22,305 nucleotides of DNA from DATAFT01 sp035544635 (GCA_035544635.1 DATKDQ010000112.1:1-22305), one strand, 5' to 3'; positions 1 to 9,187 are shown, counted from the stretch's first letter. Made by a program: numbers and translations. The notes: generated from the letters alone by a model not told the origin.

Positions 1-105
1 GTGCACGGGTTCGAGCCGCACGTGCACAGCCTGCAGATCACCGGCCTGTGCCGCGAGTGCGCCGGCGAGGAAAGGGAGGGACGCCGGATCGGGATCGCCA
101 GGTGA
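1..105 (+). CDS. Fur/PerR-family metalloregulator, C-terminal fragment
   Basis: The + strand is open in frame 1 from the window edge to a TGA at 103-105, giving 34 residues. The segment HSLQITGLCRECAGEE resembles the extreme C-terminus of Fur and PerR proteins, where a beta strand is followed by a CxxC pair (here CREC, residues 17-20) that helps bind a structural zinc. The family are dimeric, metal-responsive DNA-binding repressors of iron-uptake or peroxide-stress genes. Start, DNA-binding domain and sensing site lie outside the window, so Fur, PerR and Zur cannot be told apart. The gene converges on tyrS, with a repeat-filled gap between. The call rests on a short stretch and is therefore moderate. 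Confidence 0.65.
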   Translation: MHGFEPHVHSLQITGLCRECAGEEREGRRIGIAR

Positions 106-112
106 TGGACGC

Positions 113-179
113 GCGCCGTCCTCGGCGCCAACAGCATCTAGCCGGAGGAACGCGCTACGCAGCACGTTCCGGAGGCTAG
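113..179. repeat. Bipartite hairpin repeat, copy 1
   Basis: The head is a 6-bp stem, GCGCCG / CGGCGC, with loop TCCT (113-128). A 9-nt linker follows, then a 42-nt hairpin at 138-179. That hairpin has an outer stem CTAGCC/GGCTAG, a symmetrical GGA/GGA internal loop, an inner stem GGAACGCGCT against AGCACGTTCC (one C-A mismatch) and loop ACGC. Copy 2 lies about 117 bp downstream in the same orientation and a structurally matching copy 3 at 13756-13820. The whole 106-291 gap between the Fur-like fragment and tyrS consists of this repeat plus a 5-bp GGCGC/GCGCC hairpin at 215-227. I see no gene in it. The hairpins may also serve as terminators for the two convergent genes. Confidence 0.8.
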
Positions 180-228
180 GAGTGTGTCCGAGTAACTGCG
201 TGCCATCTGTGCGGGGCGCGAAGCGCCA

Positions 229-297
229 GCGCCGTCCTCGGCGCCAAGCAGCAACTAGCCGGAGGAACGTGCTATCAGCACGTTCCGGAGGCTAGGA
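229..297. repeat. Bipartite hairpin repeat, copy 2
   Basis: The head GCGCCG-TCCT-CGGCGC lies at 229-244, the linker is 10 nt, and the hairpin spans 255-295. It has the same outer CTAGCC/GGCTAG stem and GGA/GGA internal loop as copy 1, with a perfect inner stem GGAACGTGCT / AGCACGTTCC and loop ATC. Both copies share the right flank GGA after CTAG, so the repeat boundary reaches about 297. The right end overlaps tyrS: the tyrS stop codon (292-294 on the minus strand) is part of the repeat's terminal CTAG. The C-A mismatch in copy 1 is a T-A pair here. Confidence 0.8.
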
Positions 298-1515
298 CGC
301 GATCCGCAGCCGCGCCCATCTTCGCTTGCCCACCTTGACCAGGTAGGGCTTCGGGCGGGGCGGAAGCTCGAGGAATCGGTCCGAGATCTTCTCGCCGTCG
401 ATCGCCACCGCTCCATGATCGATCAGCCGCCGGGCCTCGGCCTTCGACGGCGCGAGGCCGGCCGCGTGCAGGAGCGACTGCAGCGGCTGTCCGGCCGCGA
501 CCTCGATCGTGGGCACGTCGCCGGGGACACCGCCGGCGCGGAACACGCTCTCGAACTCGTCCTCGGCTTCGCGCGCGGCGGCAGCGTCGTGGAACTGCGC
601 GACCAGCAGTCGTGCCAGCTCCATCTTCGCCTGCTTCGGGTTCATCTCGCCGCTTTCGCAGCGCCGCCGCCGCTCTTCGATCTCCGCTTCGGGCAGGTCG
701 GTGAGGAGCATGAACCAGTCCCACAGGACCGAGTCGGGAACCGACATGGTTCGGCCGTAGATCTCGCGCGGAGGATCCTCCACGGCGATCGCGTTCCCCA
801 GGCTCTTCGACATCTTCTCGGTGCCGTCGACGCCGACCAGGATCGGCACGGTGAGGACCACCTGCGGCTCGAGGCCCCGCTCCTTCATGAGCTGGCGCCC
901 GACCAGCAGGTTGAAGAGCTGGTCGGTTCCTCCGAGCTCGACGTCGGCTCGGAGCACGATGGAGTCGTAGCCCTGCGACAGCGGGTACAGGAGCTCGTGG
1001 ATCCCGATCGGCTGGTGGCTCGCGAGCCGAGTGCGGAAGTCCTCGCGCTCGAGCAGGCGCGCCAGCGTGTAGGAGCCGGCGAGGCGGACCATGCCCTCGG
1101 CGCCGAGCTCGGAGAACCACCGGCTGTTGAACTCGATCTCGGTGCGGTCGGGATCGAGGAGCTTCCACACCTGGCGCTTGTAGGTCTCGGCGTTGCGGTC
1201 GACCTCCTCGCGACTGAGCTGTGGCCGAGTCGCTTTCTTGCCGGAGGGGTCCCCGATCATCGCCGTGAAGTCGCCGATGAGGAACACCACGCGATGTCCC
1301 AGCTCCTGAAAGTGGCGCATCTTGCGCAGCAGGACGGTGTGGCCGAGGTGGAGATCGGGCGCGGTCGGATCGAAGCCGGTCTTGACCAGGAGCGGCGTCG
1401 CGGTCTCCTCGGCGCGCACCAGCTTGGCGCGGAGCTGCTCCTCCTCGACCAGGTCGACGGCGCCTCGGCGCAAGAGCGCGAGCTGCTCCTCGATCGGGGG
1501 GAAGCGCGGCGGCAT
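292..1515 (-). CDS. tyrS: Tyrosyl-tRNA synthetase
   Basis: Cytoplasmic class I aminoacyl-tRNA synthetase that charges tRNA-Tyr with tyrosine. The 407-aa product has the HIGH-type motif HLGH (residues 56-59) in DPTAPDLHLGH and KMSKS at 234-238, both needed for ATP binding and adenylate formation. GGTDQLFNLLVGR (about 195-207) is typical of the tyrosine pocket. The last ~70 residues form an S4-type RNA-binding domain (SKAEARRLIDHGAVAIDG) that grips the tRNA. HLGH and KMSKS fit the TyrZ-like bacterial subtype rather than the E. coli-like one; this is recognition only. The ATG lies 15 bp after dapF, with no clear Shine-Dalgarno, suggesting cotranscription as the last gene of the train. The stop codon lies inside a hairpin repeat. 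Confidence 0.95.
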   Translation of the reverse strand: MPPRFPPIEEQLALLRRGAVDLVEEEQLRAKLVRAEETATPLLVKTGFDPTAPDLHLGHTVLLRKMRHFQELGHRVVFLIGDFTAMIGDPSGKKATRPQLSREEVDRNAETYKRQVWKLLDPDRTEIEFNSRWFSELGAEGMVRLAGSYTLARLLEREDFRTRLASHQPIGIHELLYPLSQGYDSIVLRADVELGGTDQLFNLLVGRQLMKERGLEPQVVLTVPILVGVDGTEKMSKSLGNAIAVEDPPREIYGRTMSVPDSVLWDWFMLLTDLPEAEIEERRRRCESGEMNPKQAKMELARLLVAQFHDAAAAREAEDEFESVFRAGGVPGDVPTIEVAAGQPLQSLLHAAGLAPSKAEARRLIDHGAVAIDGEKISDRFLELPPRPKPYLVKVGKRRWARLRIAS

Positions 1516-1530
1516 GGGCCGTGCAGGATA

Positions 1531-2370
1531 CTACGGAGCTTCCTTCGCCGGCCGGTCGAGCGGTGCCTCGGCAGCCCCCGACGACAGCCGCCCCTCGGCG
1601 ATCAGACGCGCATCGCCGGCGAGCTCCCAGCGCTCGATCCCGCCTCCCGCGGCCGCGCCGAGCACGTCGAGCGGAAAGCCACCGCGGGTGTGAGCGCGCA
1701 GCGGCAGCTCGACCAGCCCGGCCGCGACCCCGGCGGCGGCCGCGGCGAGCACGCCCGTGCCGCACGCGAGGGTCTCGCCTTCGATGCCGCGTTCGAAGCT
1801 GCGAATCGAGAGTCGGCGGCGCGAGAGGACGCTCACGAAGTCGACGTTTGCACCCTCGGGTCCGAGCTCGCGATGGCGGCGCAGCGGCGGGGCCCAGCGC
1901 TCCAGGGGCACCTCCTCCACCGTGGTGTCGCGGAAGCAGACGAAGTGGGGAACGCCCACGCTCACGCGCCATCCCTGAAACTCGCCGTCGGCGGTGCGCA
2001 GCGTGATCTCGCCGGCGGCGCTCGGCGGAGGCGCCTCCACCGCCATCGTGCCGTCGTCGAGGCGGCGCGCCGCGAGGTCTCCGGCACCGGTGCGCACCGT
2101 CACGCGTTCGCGGCAGAAGCCCAGGTGCAGCGCGAGCAGTGCGGCGCAGCGCGTGCCGTTGAGGCACAGCGCGGCCGGCCCGCCATCGGAGTTCCAGTAG
2201 CGCATCTCGACGCCTGCCTCGATCCGAGAGAGCGCGAACACGCCGTCGGCGCCGAGCGACAGTCCGCGCCGGCACCAGGCGCGGATCTCGGGCGCGGTCG
2301 GGGGCGCCGCCGGCTCGACCAGAGCGATGAAGTCGTTGCCGCAGCCGGACAGCTTGAAGAACCTGGTCAT
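1531..2370 (-). CDS. dapF: Diaminopimelate epimerase (DapF), divergent active-site loop
   Basis: Converts LL- to meso-diaminopimelate for lysine and peptidoglycan synthesis, using two active-site cysteines without a cofactor. The 279-aa product has the N-terminal GCGNDF motif (9-14), first catalytic Cys69 in LCLNGTRC, GVPHFV (139-144), NVDF (175-178), FERGIEGET (192-200) and the second catalytic Cys203 in ACGTG. Length and pseudo-symmetric two-domain layout are normal. The first loop is usually CGNGxRC; here Leu replaces the first Gly, while both cysteines and Asn-Gly are kept. It lies 16 bp downstream of an LptM-like lipoprotein gene and 15 bp upstream of tyrS. A lipoprotein-dapF pairing is also seen in E. 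coli (lptM-dapF). Confidence 0.92.
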   Translation of the reverse strand: MTRFFKLSGCGNDFIALVEPAAPPTAPEIRAWCRRGLSLGADGVFALSRIEAGVEMRYWNSDGGPAALCLNGTRCAALLALHLGFCRERVTVRTGAGDLAARRLDDGTMAVEAPPPSAAGEITLRTADGEFQGWRVSVGVPHFVCFRDTTVEEVPLERWAPPLRRHRELGPEGANVDFVSVLSRRRLSIRSFERGIEGETLACGTGVLAAAAAGVAAGLVELPLRAHTRGGFPLDVLGAAAGGGIERWELAGDARLIAEGRLSSGAAEAPLDRPAKEAP

Positions 2371-2386
2371 GGGGCGCGCGGTGGAG

Positions 2387-3664
2387 TCATCTCGGCGTCG
2401 CGGTCGCGGGCTCGCTGGGCGCGCTCTCGTTGTCGTCGAGGTCGACCGCTGTCACGCGATAGACGTAGGTGGCGCCGGGGCGCACGCGATCGTCGGTGTG
2501 GCCGGTCCCGGTGCCGGGGTCGCGCGGGAGCTCGCGGGGCGGTGAGCCGTCCTCCTCGCGGTATACGCGGTAGCCCGCGAGGTCGGGAGCCTCCACCCGA
2601 TCCCACAGCAGCCGGACCCGACCCTGCTCGGCGAGAGCGACCAGGTTCGAAGGCGTGGGTGGCGGGAACACGTCGAGATACTCGACGCCGCGAACCGGAC
2701 CGTCGACGCTCTCGATCAGGGGATCGCGGGCCGCGACGGTCCTGACGGTGTACTCATAGTGGACACCGAAAGCGGCGTCGTCGTCGAGATGCGTCAGTGC
2801 CCCGGGGTCGAGCCGCGCGATGGGGTCCCCGAAGGAGCGCTCGCCGGCTCTGCGCCGCAGGAGGTCGAATCCCGCGGCACCCGGGGAGATCGTCGTCCAC
2901 TCGAGTCGGACGCCCTCGGCGGTGGGCGCGGCGGTGAGTGTTTGCGGAGGGGGCGGCGGCATCCTCGGCGCGATCGAGACCACGTTCGAGAGCGGGCCCG
3001 GATGGCCGCGTGGGCCGAAGGCGCGGACCGCGAGGAGAATCGGGGGCGGCCCCGGCGCTTCGGGCGGCCCGGGCGCGGACGTTGCCGCCGCCGCGGCGTC
3101 CGCTGCCGGCGGTGGTGAGGCAGGCATCTCGGGCGCGGCGTCCGTGACCTCGGCCGCGGGCTCCGCCGGTGCGGTGCGCAGTGGCGTTGTGGCCGGCGTC
3201 GCGGCATCGGCAGGACCGAAGGTCGCGCCCGGCCTGGCGTCGAGCGTTATCACCAGCTCCGACCCCTGCGTGGCGGCGACGAGCTCGGCTCCGGCGAGTC
3301 GCTTCGCCACCGCCGCCATCGCCTCGAAGGCGCGAGGGTCGGGGCTCTGGAACGCGCTCGCGCCCGGAGGCGGCCGCAGCGCCACGATCTCGATCGCCTG
3401 CAGGCTCTCGAGCGGAAGTCCGCTCGTGGTCATCGCCGGATAGCTCATCGTGAGTACCAGCTCGCTTCCAGTCTGCTGCACTCGGAGGTCGCCGGTCTGC
3501 GCCGGGATCAGCCGTGGCGGCGGCATCGGATCACCCTTCTTGCCGCAGGCCGCGATCGCCGCCGCCAGCGCCAGGGCGAGCGTGAGGCAGCGGGCCAGGA
3601 CGGCCCACCGCGAGCCGGCGACGACGCGCGTCCTCCGAGCTCCCCACCGCGGGCTCTGCCACAT
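2387..3664 (-). CDS. LptM-like lipoprotein with fibronectin type III domains
   Basis: A predicted lipoprotein of 425 aa. A basic N-region and a hydrophobic stretch (about 22-38) lead to lipobox IAAC, with lipidated Cys40. The next residues, CGKKGDPMPPPR, resemble the short attachment motif of the LptM/YifL family (CGLKGPLYFP in E. coli). Low-complexity Ala/Pro-rich sequence fills about 155-210. Two FN3-like domains follow: one after PPPPPQTLTAAPTAEGVRLEW and one after PPPTPSNLVALAEQGRVRLLW, the latter ending in YVYRVTAVDLDDNES. Function is unknown; binding to envelope proteins or cell wall is an inference from FN3 domains. It is followed by dapF and preceded, 36 bp away, by hslU. The only usable start is the ATG at 3664; no in-frame GTG was found nearer the signal peptide. 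Confidence 0.8.
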   Translation of the reverse strand: MWQSPRWGARRTRVVAGSRWAVLARCLTLALALAAAIAACGKKGDPMPPPRLIPAQTGDLRVQQTGSELVLTMSYPAMTTSGLPLESLQAIEIVALRPPPGASAFQSPDPRAFEAMAAVAKRLAGAELVAATQGSELVITLDARPGATFGPADAATPATTPLRTAPAEPAAEVTDAAPEMPASPPPAADAAAAATSAPGPPEAPGPPPILLAVRAFGPRGHPGPLSNVVSIAPRMPPPPPQTLTAAPTAEGVRLEWTTISPGAAGFDLLRRRAGERSFGDPIARLDPGALTHLDDDAAFGVHYEYTVRTVAARDPLIESVDGPVRGVEYLDVFPPPTPSNLVALAEQGRVRLLWDRVEAPDLAGYRVYREEDGSPPRELPRDPGTGTGHTDDRVRPGATYVYRVTAVDLDDNESAPSEPATATPR

Positions 3665-3700
3665 CGCGTTCGCTCCGGGTCGTCGAGGCGGTCGGTCGGA

Positions 3701-5097
<1,397 letters not shown>

Positions 5098-5101
<4 letters not shown>

Positions 5102-5676
5102 GGCTGGCCCAAGGCGGTCTGGGAGGATGTGACCTCGAGGTCCTCGTAGGTGACGCGATCGTTGGTGTAGACGCAGAGCTCGGCGGTGATCTTCATCGCC
5201 TCCTCGGCGAGCCTTCGCGCCGGGAAGTCGGTGTGGCGCAGCAGCGCGCGAGCGGCCGCGAGGGCGTAGTTCGCGCCGGAGCCGATGGCGAGCAGACCGT
5301 CCTCGTCGGGCTCGAGCAGATCACCGTTCCCCATCGCCAGGAAGCTGCGGTCGCGATTGGCGACGATCATCTGTGCTTCGAGCTGGCGCAGGACGCGGTC
5401 GGTGCGCCAGTCCATCGCCAGCTCGATCACCGCTCGCTCGAAGTTGCCCTGGAACTGCTCGAGCTTGCGCTCGAAGCGGGAGAACAGGGCGAGGGCATCG
5501 GCGCCGCCGCCCGCGAACCCCACCAGCACCCGGCCCTTGTCGGCGTGCTTCACCTTCGAGGCGCCGGTCTTGAAGACGGTGTGGGTCTGCGCGTTCGTCA
5601 CCTGGCCGTCGGCGGCCATGCAGGTACGGCCGTCGCGGCGTACCAAGAGGATCGTGGTGGCGAGGAATTGGCTCAT
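5098..5676 (-). CDS. hslV: HslV peptidase subunit of the HslVU protease
   Basis: Proteasome-like N-terminal-nucleophile peptidase that forms a double hexamer capped by HslU. The 192-aa product carries ATTILLVRR, ADGQVT (22-27), ASKV with the conserved Lys41, GFAGG (53-57) and AIGSGANYALAAARAL. E. coli HslV exposes Thr1 directly after Met removal. Here Thr7 is preceded by MSQFLA, similar to Bacillus ClpQ, which starts MSSFHATT. The nucleophile could therefore be Ser2 after Met removal, or Thr7 after loss of a 6-residue propeptide; sequence alone does not decide. It lies 13 bp after xerC and overlaps hslU by 4 bp. Confidence 0.96.
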
Positions 5677-5689
5677 GCCTGCGCGTGCC

Positions 5690-6667
5690 TCACGACTCCG
5701 CCTTCGAGGTCGCGCGCGCGCGCGGATGCGCGCCGCGGTAGACCTCGAGCAGCCGCCCGAGCTCGAGATGAGTGTACTTCTGCGTGGTGCCGAGCGAGCT
5801 GTGCCCCAGCAGCTCCTGGATCGCGCGCAGGTCCGCGCCCTGCTCGAGCAGGTGCGTGGCGAACGTGTGTCGCAGCGTGTGCGGGTGGACTCCGCCCTGG
5901 AGCGCTGCCGCGTTCACCCATCGATTCAGGATGCGGCGCACCGAGCGGTCGGTGAGGCGCCGGCCGGAGCGGTTGAGGAGAAGCGGCTCGTCGTCCTCGC
6001 CCGAGTGCCCGACAGAGCCGCTCCGCAGCTCCGACCACACCGCGCGCCAGCGTTCGAGCGCTTCGCGCGCGGGGCGCCCGAACGGAACCATGCGCTCCTT
6101 GTCGCCCTTGCCCACGACCCGCAGCACGCGACCGCGCAGGTCGAGGTCGCCCCAGTCGAGCGCGACCAGCTCGCCGACGCGGAGGCCGCTGGCATAGAGC
6201 AGCTCGAGGATGACGCGATCGCGCTGGACCAACGCTCCCTCGCCGCGCGGCGCGGCGAGCAGGAGCTCGATCTCGCGCGGCCGCAGGTGCCGCGGCAGCG
6301 TGCGGTCGGCCTTCGGCGCCAGGAGATGTTGGGCCGGGTTCGCCGCCACGCGGCCTTCGCGAGCGGCCCAGCGGAAGAAGGTGCGCAGCGCGGACAGGGC
6401 CCGCCCTTGCGAACGCCGCGAGACACCGCGGCGCAGGGCGAGGTCGGCGAGAAAGGCACGAACCGACGCGGCGTCGCACTCGGACGGCTCGAGTGTTTCC
6501 CGATCCTTGTCCAGGTACTCGGCGGCGAAGCCGGCGAAGCGCCGGAGGTCTCCGCCGTAGGCCTCGACCGTCCGCGGCGATAGACCGCGCTCGAAGGTCA
6601 GGTGCTCGAGAAAGGCATCGATGACGAGGTACATTCGGAGCTCATCCGGCGCGGAGCGCCGCGACAT
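5690..6667 (-). CDS. xerC: Tyrosine recombinase XerC/XerD type
   Basis: Site-specific recombinase that, with a partner Xer protein, resolves chromosome dimers at dif. The 325-aa product has an N-terminal SAM-like core-binding domain (about 12-110: LEHLTFERGLSPRTVEAY) and a C-terminal catalytic domain with Arg163 (GLRVGE), Lys187 (GKGDKER), His263-x-x-Arg266 (HTLRH), His289 (LLGHSS) and nucleophile Tyr298. The set is complete. XerC rather than XerD is chosen from the trmFO-xerC-hslV context. The ATG at 6667 makes a 26-bp overlap with trmFO. Met12 (ATG at 6634), 7 bp after the trmFO stop and with a weak GGATGAG upstream, matches the usual family start better, so the mature protein may be 314 aa. 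Confidence 0.93.
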   Translation of the reverse strand: MSRRSAPDELRMYLVIDAFLEHLTFERGLSPRTVEAYGGDLRRFAGFAAEYLDKDRETLEPSECDAASVRAFLADLALRRGVSRRSQGRALSALRTFFRWAAREGRVAANPAQHLLAPKADRTLPRHLRPREIELLLAAPRGEGALVQRDRVILELLYASGLRVGELVALDWGDLDLRGRVLRVVGKGDKERMVPFGRPAREALERWRAVWSELRSGSVGHSGEDDEPLLLNRSGRRLTDRSVRRILNRWVNAAALQGGVHPHTLRHTFATHLLEQGADLRAIQELLGHSSLGTTQKYTHLELGRLLEVYRGAHPRARATSKAES

Positions 6668-7985
6668 CCGGCTGTGTCGCGAGGCCGTGGGACGACGCCC
6701 ACGCGGCGAGATCGCACGCGGAGCGCGCCGCGAACGCGGCTCGGCGGCCGCGGCGCGAGACCCGCTCGGGAAGCGGCGGGAACAGACCGTAGTTGACGTT
6801 CGCCGGCTGGAACCGGCAGGGATCCGACTCGGTGAGGTGGCGCGCCAGCGCGCCGAGCGCTGTCGTCGCTGGCAGCGGCGAGACCTCTCTACCCCGCCGC
6901 TCCAGGATCATGTAGAGCGCGGCCGCGAGCCCGGTGGCCGCCGACTCCAGATACCCCTCGACGCCCGTGATCTGACCGGCGAGCCGCACCCGCGGCTCGA
7001 GCTTGAGACGGTAGAGACGATCGAGGTGGACCGGGGAGTTCACGAAGGTGTTGCGGTGCACCTGCCCGAGCCGCACGAACTGGGCCTGCTCCAGCCCGGG
7101 GATCAGGCGCAGGACGCGACGCTGATCCGGCCACCGGAGGCGCGACTGGAATCCGACCAGGCTGTACTGGCTTCGCGCCAGGTTCTCCTGCCGGAGCTGG
7201 ACCACCGCATAGGGGCGCTCGCCGGTCGGTGGACGGAGCCCAACCGGCTTCATCGGGCCGAAGCGCAGGGTGTCCTCGCCACGCCGCGCCAGCTCCTCGA
7301 TCGGCAGGCAGCCTTCGAAGAAGAGGGCGCGCTCGAACTCGCGCAGCGGCAACACCTCGGCGCGGAGCACGGCCTCGCGGAACGCGACGTAGCCGTCGCG
7401 GTCCATCGGCGCGTTCAGATAGTCGTCGCCGCCGCCCTTGCCGTAGCGCGACGCCGCGAACAGGCGCGTGTGATCGAGGCTCTCGGCCTCCACCACCGGC
7501 GAGATCGCGTCGTAGAAGTACAGGTGCTCGGAGCCCAACAGCTCGCCCAGCCGCCGCGACAGGTCGGGCGACGTGAGCGGACCGCTCGCGATCACGACCT
7601 CACCCGCGGGGAGCTCTTTGAGCTCCTCACGACGGACCTCCACCCGCGGATGGCGCTCGAGGCACTCGCTCACCACCGCCGCGAACCGCTCGCGGTCGAC
7701 CGCGAGGGCGCTGCCCGCGGGAACCGCCTGCTCGCGTGCTGCGCGCAGGACCAGCGAGCCGAAGACCTCCATCTCGCGCTTGAGCAGGCCCGACGGATGG
7801 TGCGGATCGTCGCTGCGCAGCGAGTTCGAGCAGACCAGCTCCGCGAGCCGTCCGGTGCGGTGTGCGGGGGTCTCGACCGCCGGGCGCATCTCCCAGAGAA
7901 CGACCTCCTGGCCGTGGCTCGCGAGCTGCCATGCGCACTCGCTTCCGGCGAGGCCTCCTCCCACCACGTGGACCGCCCGGCTCAT
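6642..7985 (-). CDS. trmFO: Folate-dependent tRNA (uracil-5-)-methyltransferase TrmFO
   Basis: Flavoprotein that makes 5-methyluridine at position 54 of the tRNA T-loop, using methylenetetrahydrofolate as carbon donor and FADH2 as reductant. The 447-aa product has the FAD-binding motif GGGLAGSE (9-16), Cys52 in LVCSNSLRSDD and Cys226 in FFEGCLPIEE, equivalent to the two functional cysteines of the Bacillus enzyme. Also present are YFYDAISPVV and the C-terminal FVNSPVHLDR and GQITGVEGY motifs. I chose the ATG at 7985 because it overlaps the dprA stop as ATGA and starts MSRAVHVVGGG. A start 8 codons further upstream (8009) is possible but would overlap dprA by 28 bp. Confidence 0.95.
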   Translation of the reverse strand: MSRAVHVVGGGLAGSECAWQLASHGQEVVLWEMRPAVETPAHRTGRLAELVCSNSLRSDDPHHPSGLLKREMEVFGSLVLRAAREQAVPAGSALAVDRERFAAVVSECLERHPRVEVRREELKELPAGEVVIASGPLTSPDLSRRLGELLGSEHLYFYDAISPVVEAESLDHTRLFAASRYGKGGGDDYLNAPMDRDGYVAFREAVLRAEVLPLREFERALFFEGCLPIEELARRGEDTLRFGPMKPVGLRPPTGERPYAVVQLRQENLARSQYSLVGFQSRLRWPDQRRVLRLIPGLEQAQFVRLGQVHRNTFVNSPVHLDRLYRLKLEPRVRLAGQITGVEGYLESAATGLAAALYMILERRGREVSPLPATTALGALARHLTESDPCRFQPANVNYGLFPPLPERVSRRGRRAAFAARSACDLAAWASSHGLATQPDVAALRAG

Positions 7986-9187
7986 GTCCGGATTATAGGC
8001 GCGCCCCAAGCCGCTGCCCGCTTGACGAAGCGCGGTCCCGCGACCCGAGCGACGCGTCCCGTGATCTCGAGATCGAGAAGCGCCGCGAGCACGCGGTCGA
8101 TGCTCGCTCCGGAGCGCTGCGCCAGTGCCTCGGCGCTGGTCGGATCGCCGGTCTCGAGGATCGCGAGCAGTCGCTCGGCCAGGCCGCTCGCGATCGTGGT
8201 CGCGTTGGCAGCGCCGGTCGCGCCCGAGCTGCCCGCCGAGATTCGCGCCGCACCCCCGGAATCTGCGGCACCGGCGTCGGCGACGCGGCGCAGAGTGTCC
8301 TTCACCTCGAGCGGGAGCGATTCGAGGATCTGCTCCGGCGCGAGCGCCGGGCTGGCGCCGTCCCGGATCAGGCAGTTCGCGCCCGCCGATCGCCGATCGA
8401 AGATTCGACCGGGCACCACCCAGAGATCGCGGCCGAGCTCCACCGCGTAGCGCGCGGTGATGAGCGAGCCCGAGCGCGGCGCCGCCTGCACCACCAGGCA
8501 GGCAAACCCGAGAGCGGCGATGATGCGGTTGCGGATCGGAAAGTGCGGCGCCAGGGCGGGCGTCCCGGGCGGGAACTCGGACAGGATCGCGCCTTGGCGC
8601 TCCACGTGGCGGCGCAGGCGCGCCGAGCCGCGAGGATAGTCGACGTCGAGGCCGCAGCCGAGCACCGCAACCGTCCTGCCGGAGGGATCGCGAGTGGCGG
8701 CCCGGTGCGCCGCGGCGTCGATGCCGCGGGCAAAGCCCGAAACCACGGTCAGGCCGGCGCCAGCGAGCGCGGCGGCGAAGAGCGCGGTCGCCTCGAGGCC
8801 GTAGGGATCGGCGGCGCGCGATCCGACGATGGCGATCGCCGGGCGGTCGGGGAGGCGGCCGCGACAGTAGAGGACGGGCGGCGGCAGCTCGAGGTCCTGG
8901 AGCGCGCGTGGGTACTCCGCATCGCCCGAGAAGAGTACGGTCAAGCCGCGCGCGGCGGCCTCGGCGAGCAGGCTCGCGGCGCGTCGCGGCGCCCGGTCGA
9001 TCAGCGCGACGGCGGCAGCCAGGTTATGGGGCGCGACTCCCAGGGCGGCCGCTTGCGTCCCGGTGACGGGCAGCTCTCCGCCCGCCCACAGCTCCACGCT
9101 TCGCCCCAGGCGGCAGATGGCGTCCCGCGACATCGCGCGCTGGCTGTTGAGGGCGAGCAGCAAGGCTCGCCGGAGCGGCGGGTCCAT
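7982..9187 (-). CDS. dprA: DNA-processing protein DprA
   Basis: Binds incoming single-stranded DNA during transformation and loads RecA; also widespread in bacteria not known to be competent. The 401-aa product has the Rossmann-like DprA core: VGSRAADPYG (121-130), SGFARGID (150-157), GCGLDVDYP (177-185), SEFPPGT (203-209), FPIRNRII (216-223) and SGSLITARYAVELGR. A C-terminal winged-helix (DML1-like) domain follows at about 335-395. The start at 9187 (MDPPLRRALLLALNS) fits the family. The frame stays open upstream to 9400, but that part is low-complexity and would run through the divergent promoter region. In Bacillus, topA separates dprA and trmFO; here dprA overlaps trmFO directly. It is probably the first gene of the minus-strand train. 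Confidence 0.93.
   Translation of the reverse strand: MDPPLRRALLLALNSQRAMSRDAICRLGRSVELWAGGELPVTGTQAAALGVAPHNLAAAVALIDRAPRRAASLLAEAAARGLTVLFSGDAEYPRALQDLELPPPVLYCRGRLPDRPAIAIVGSRAADPYGLEATALFAAALAGAGLTVVSGFARGIDAAAHRAATRDPSGRTVAVLGCGLDVDYPRGSARLRRHVERQGAILSEFPPGTPALAPHFPIRNRIIAALGFACLVVQAAPRSGSLITARYAVELGRDLWVVPGRIFDRRSAGANCLIRDGASPALAPEQILESLPLEVKDTLRRVADAGAADSGGAARISAGSSGATGAANATTIASGLAERLLAILETGDPTSAEALAQRSGASIDRVLAALLDLEITGRVARVAGPRFVKRAAAWGAPIIRT

Noticed and set aside
113..297. CRISPR array
   Set aside because: There are only two copies, each itself a double hairpin, with no regular unique spacers and no cas genes.
415..2745. 776-aa plus-strand open frame opposite tyrS, dapF and the lipoprotein gene
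   Set aside because: It is antisense to three real genes, has shadow-type composition and no domain.
6621..8450. 609-aa plus-strand open frame opposite trmFO and dprA
   Set aside because: It mirrors the codon pattern of the real minus-strand genes and has no motif. The same applies to 5285-6583 and 7862-9205.
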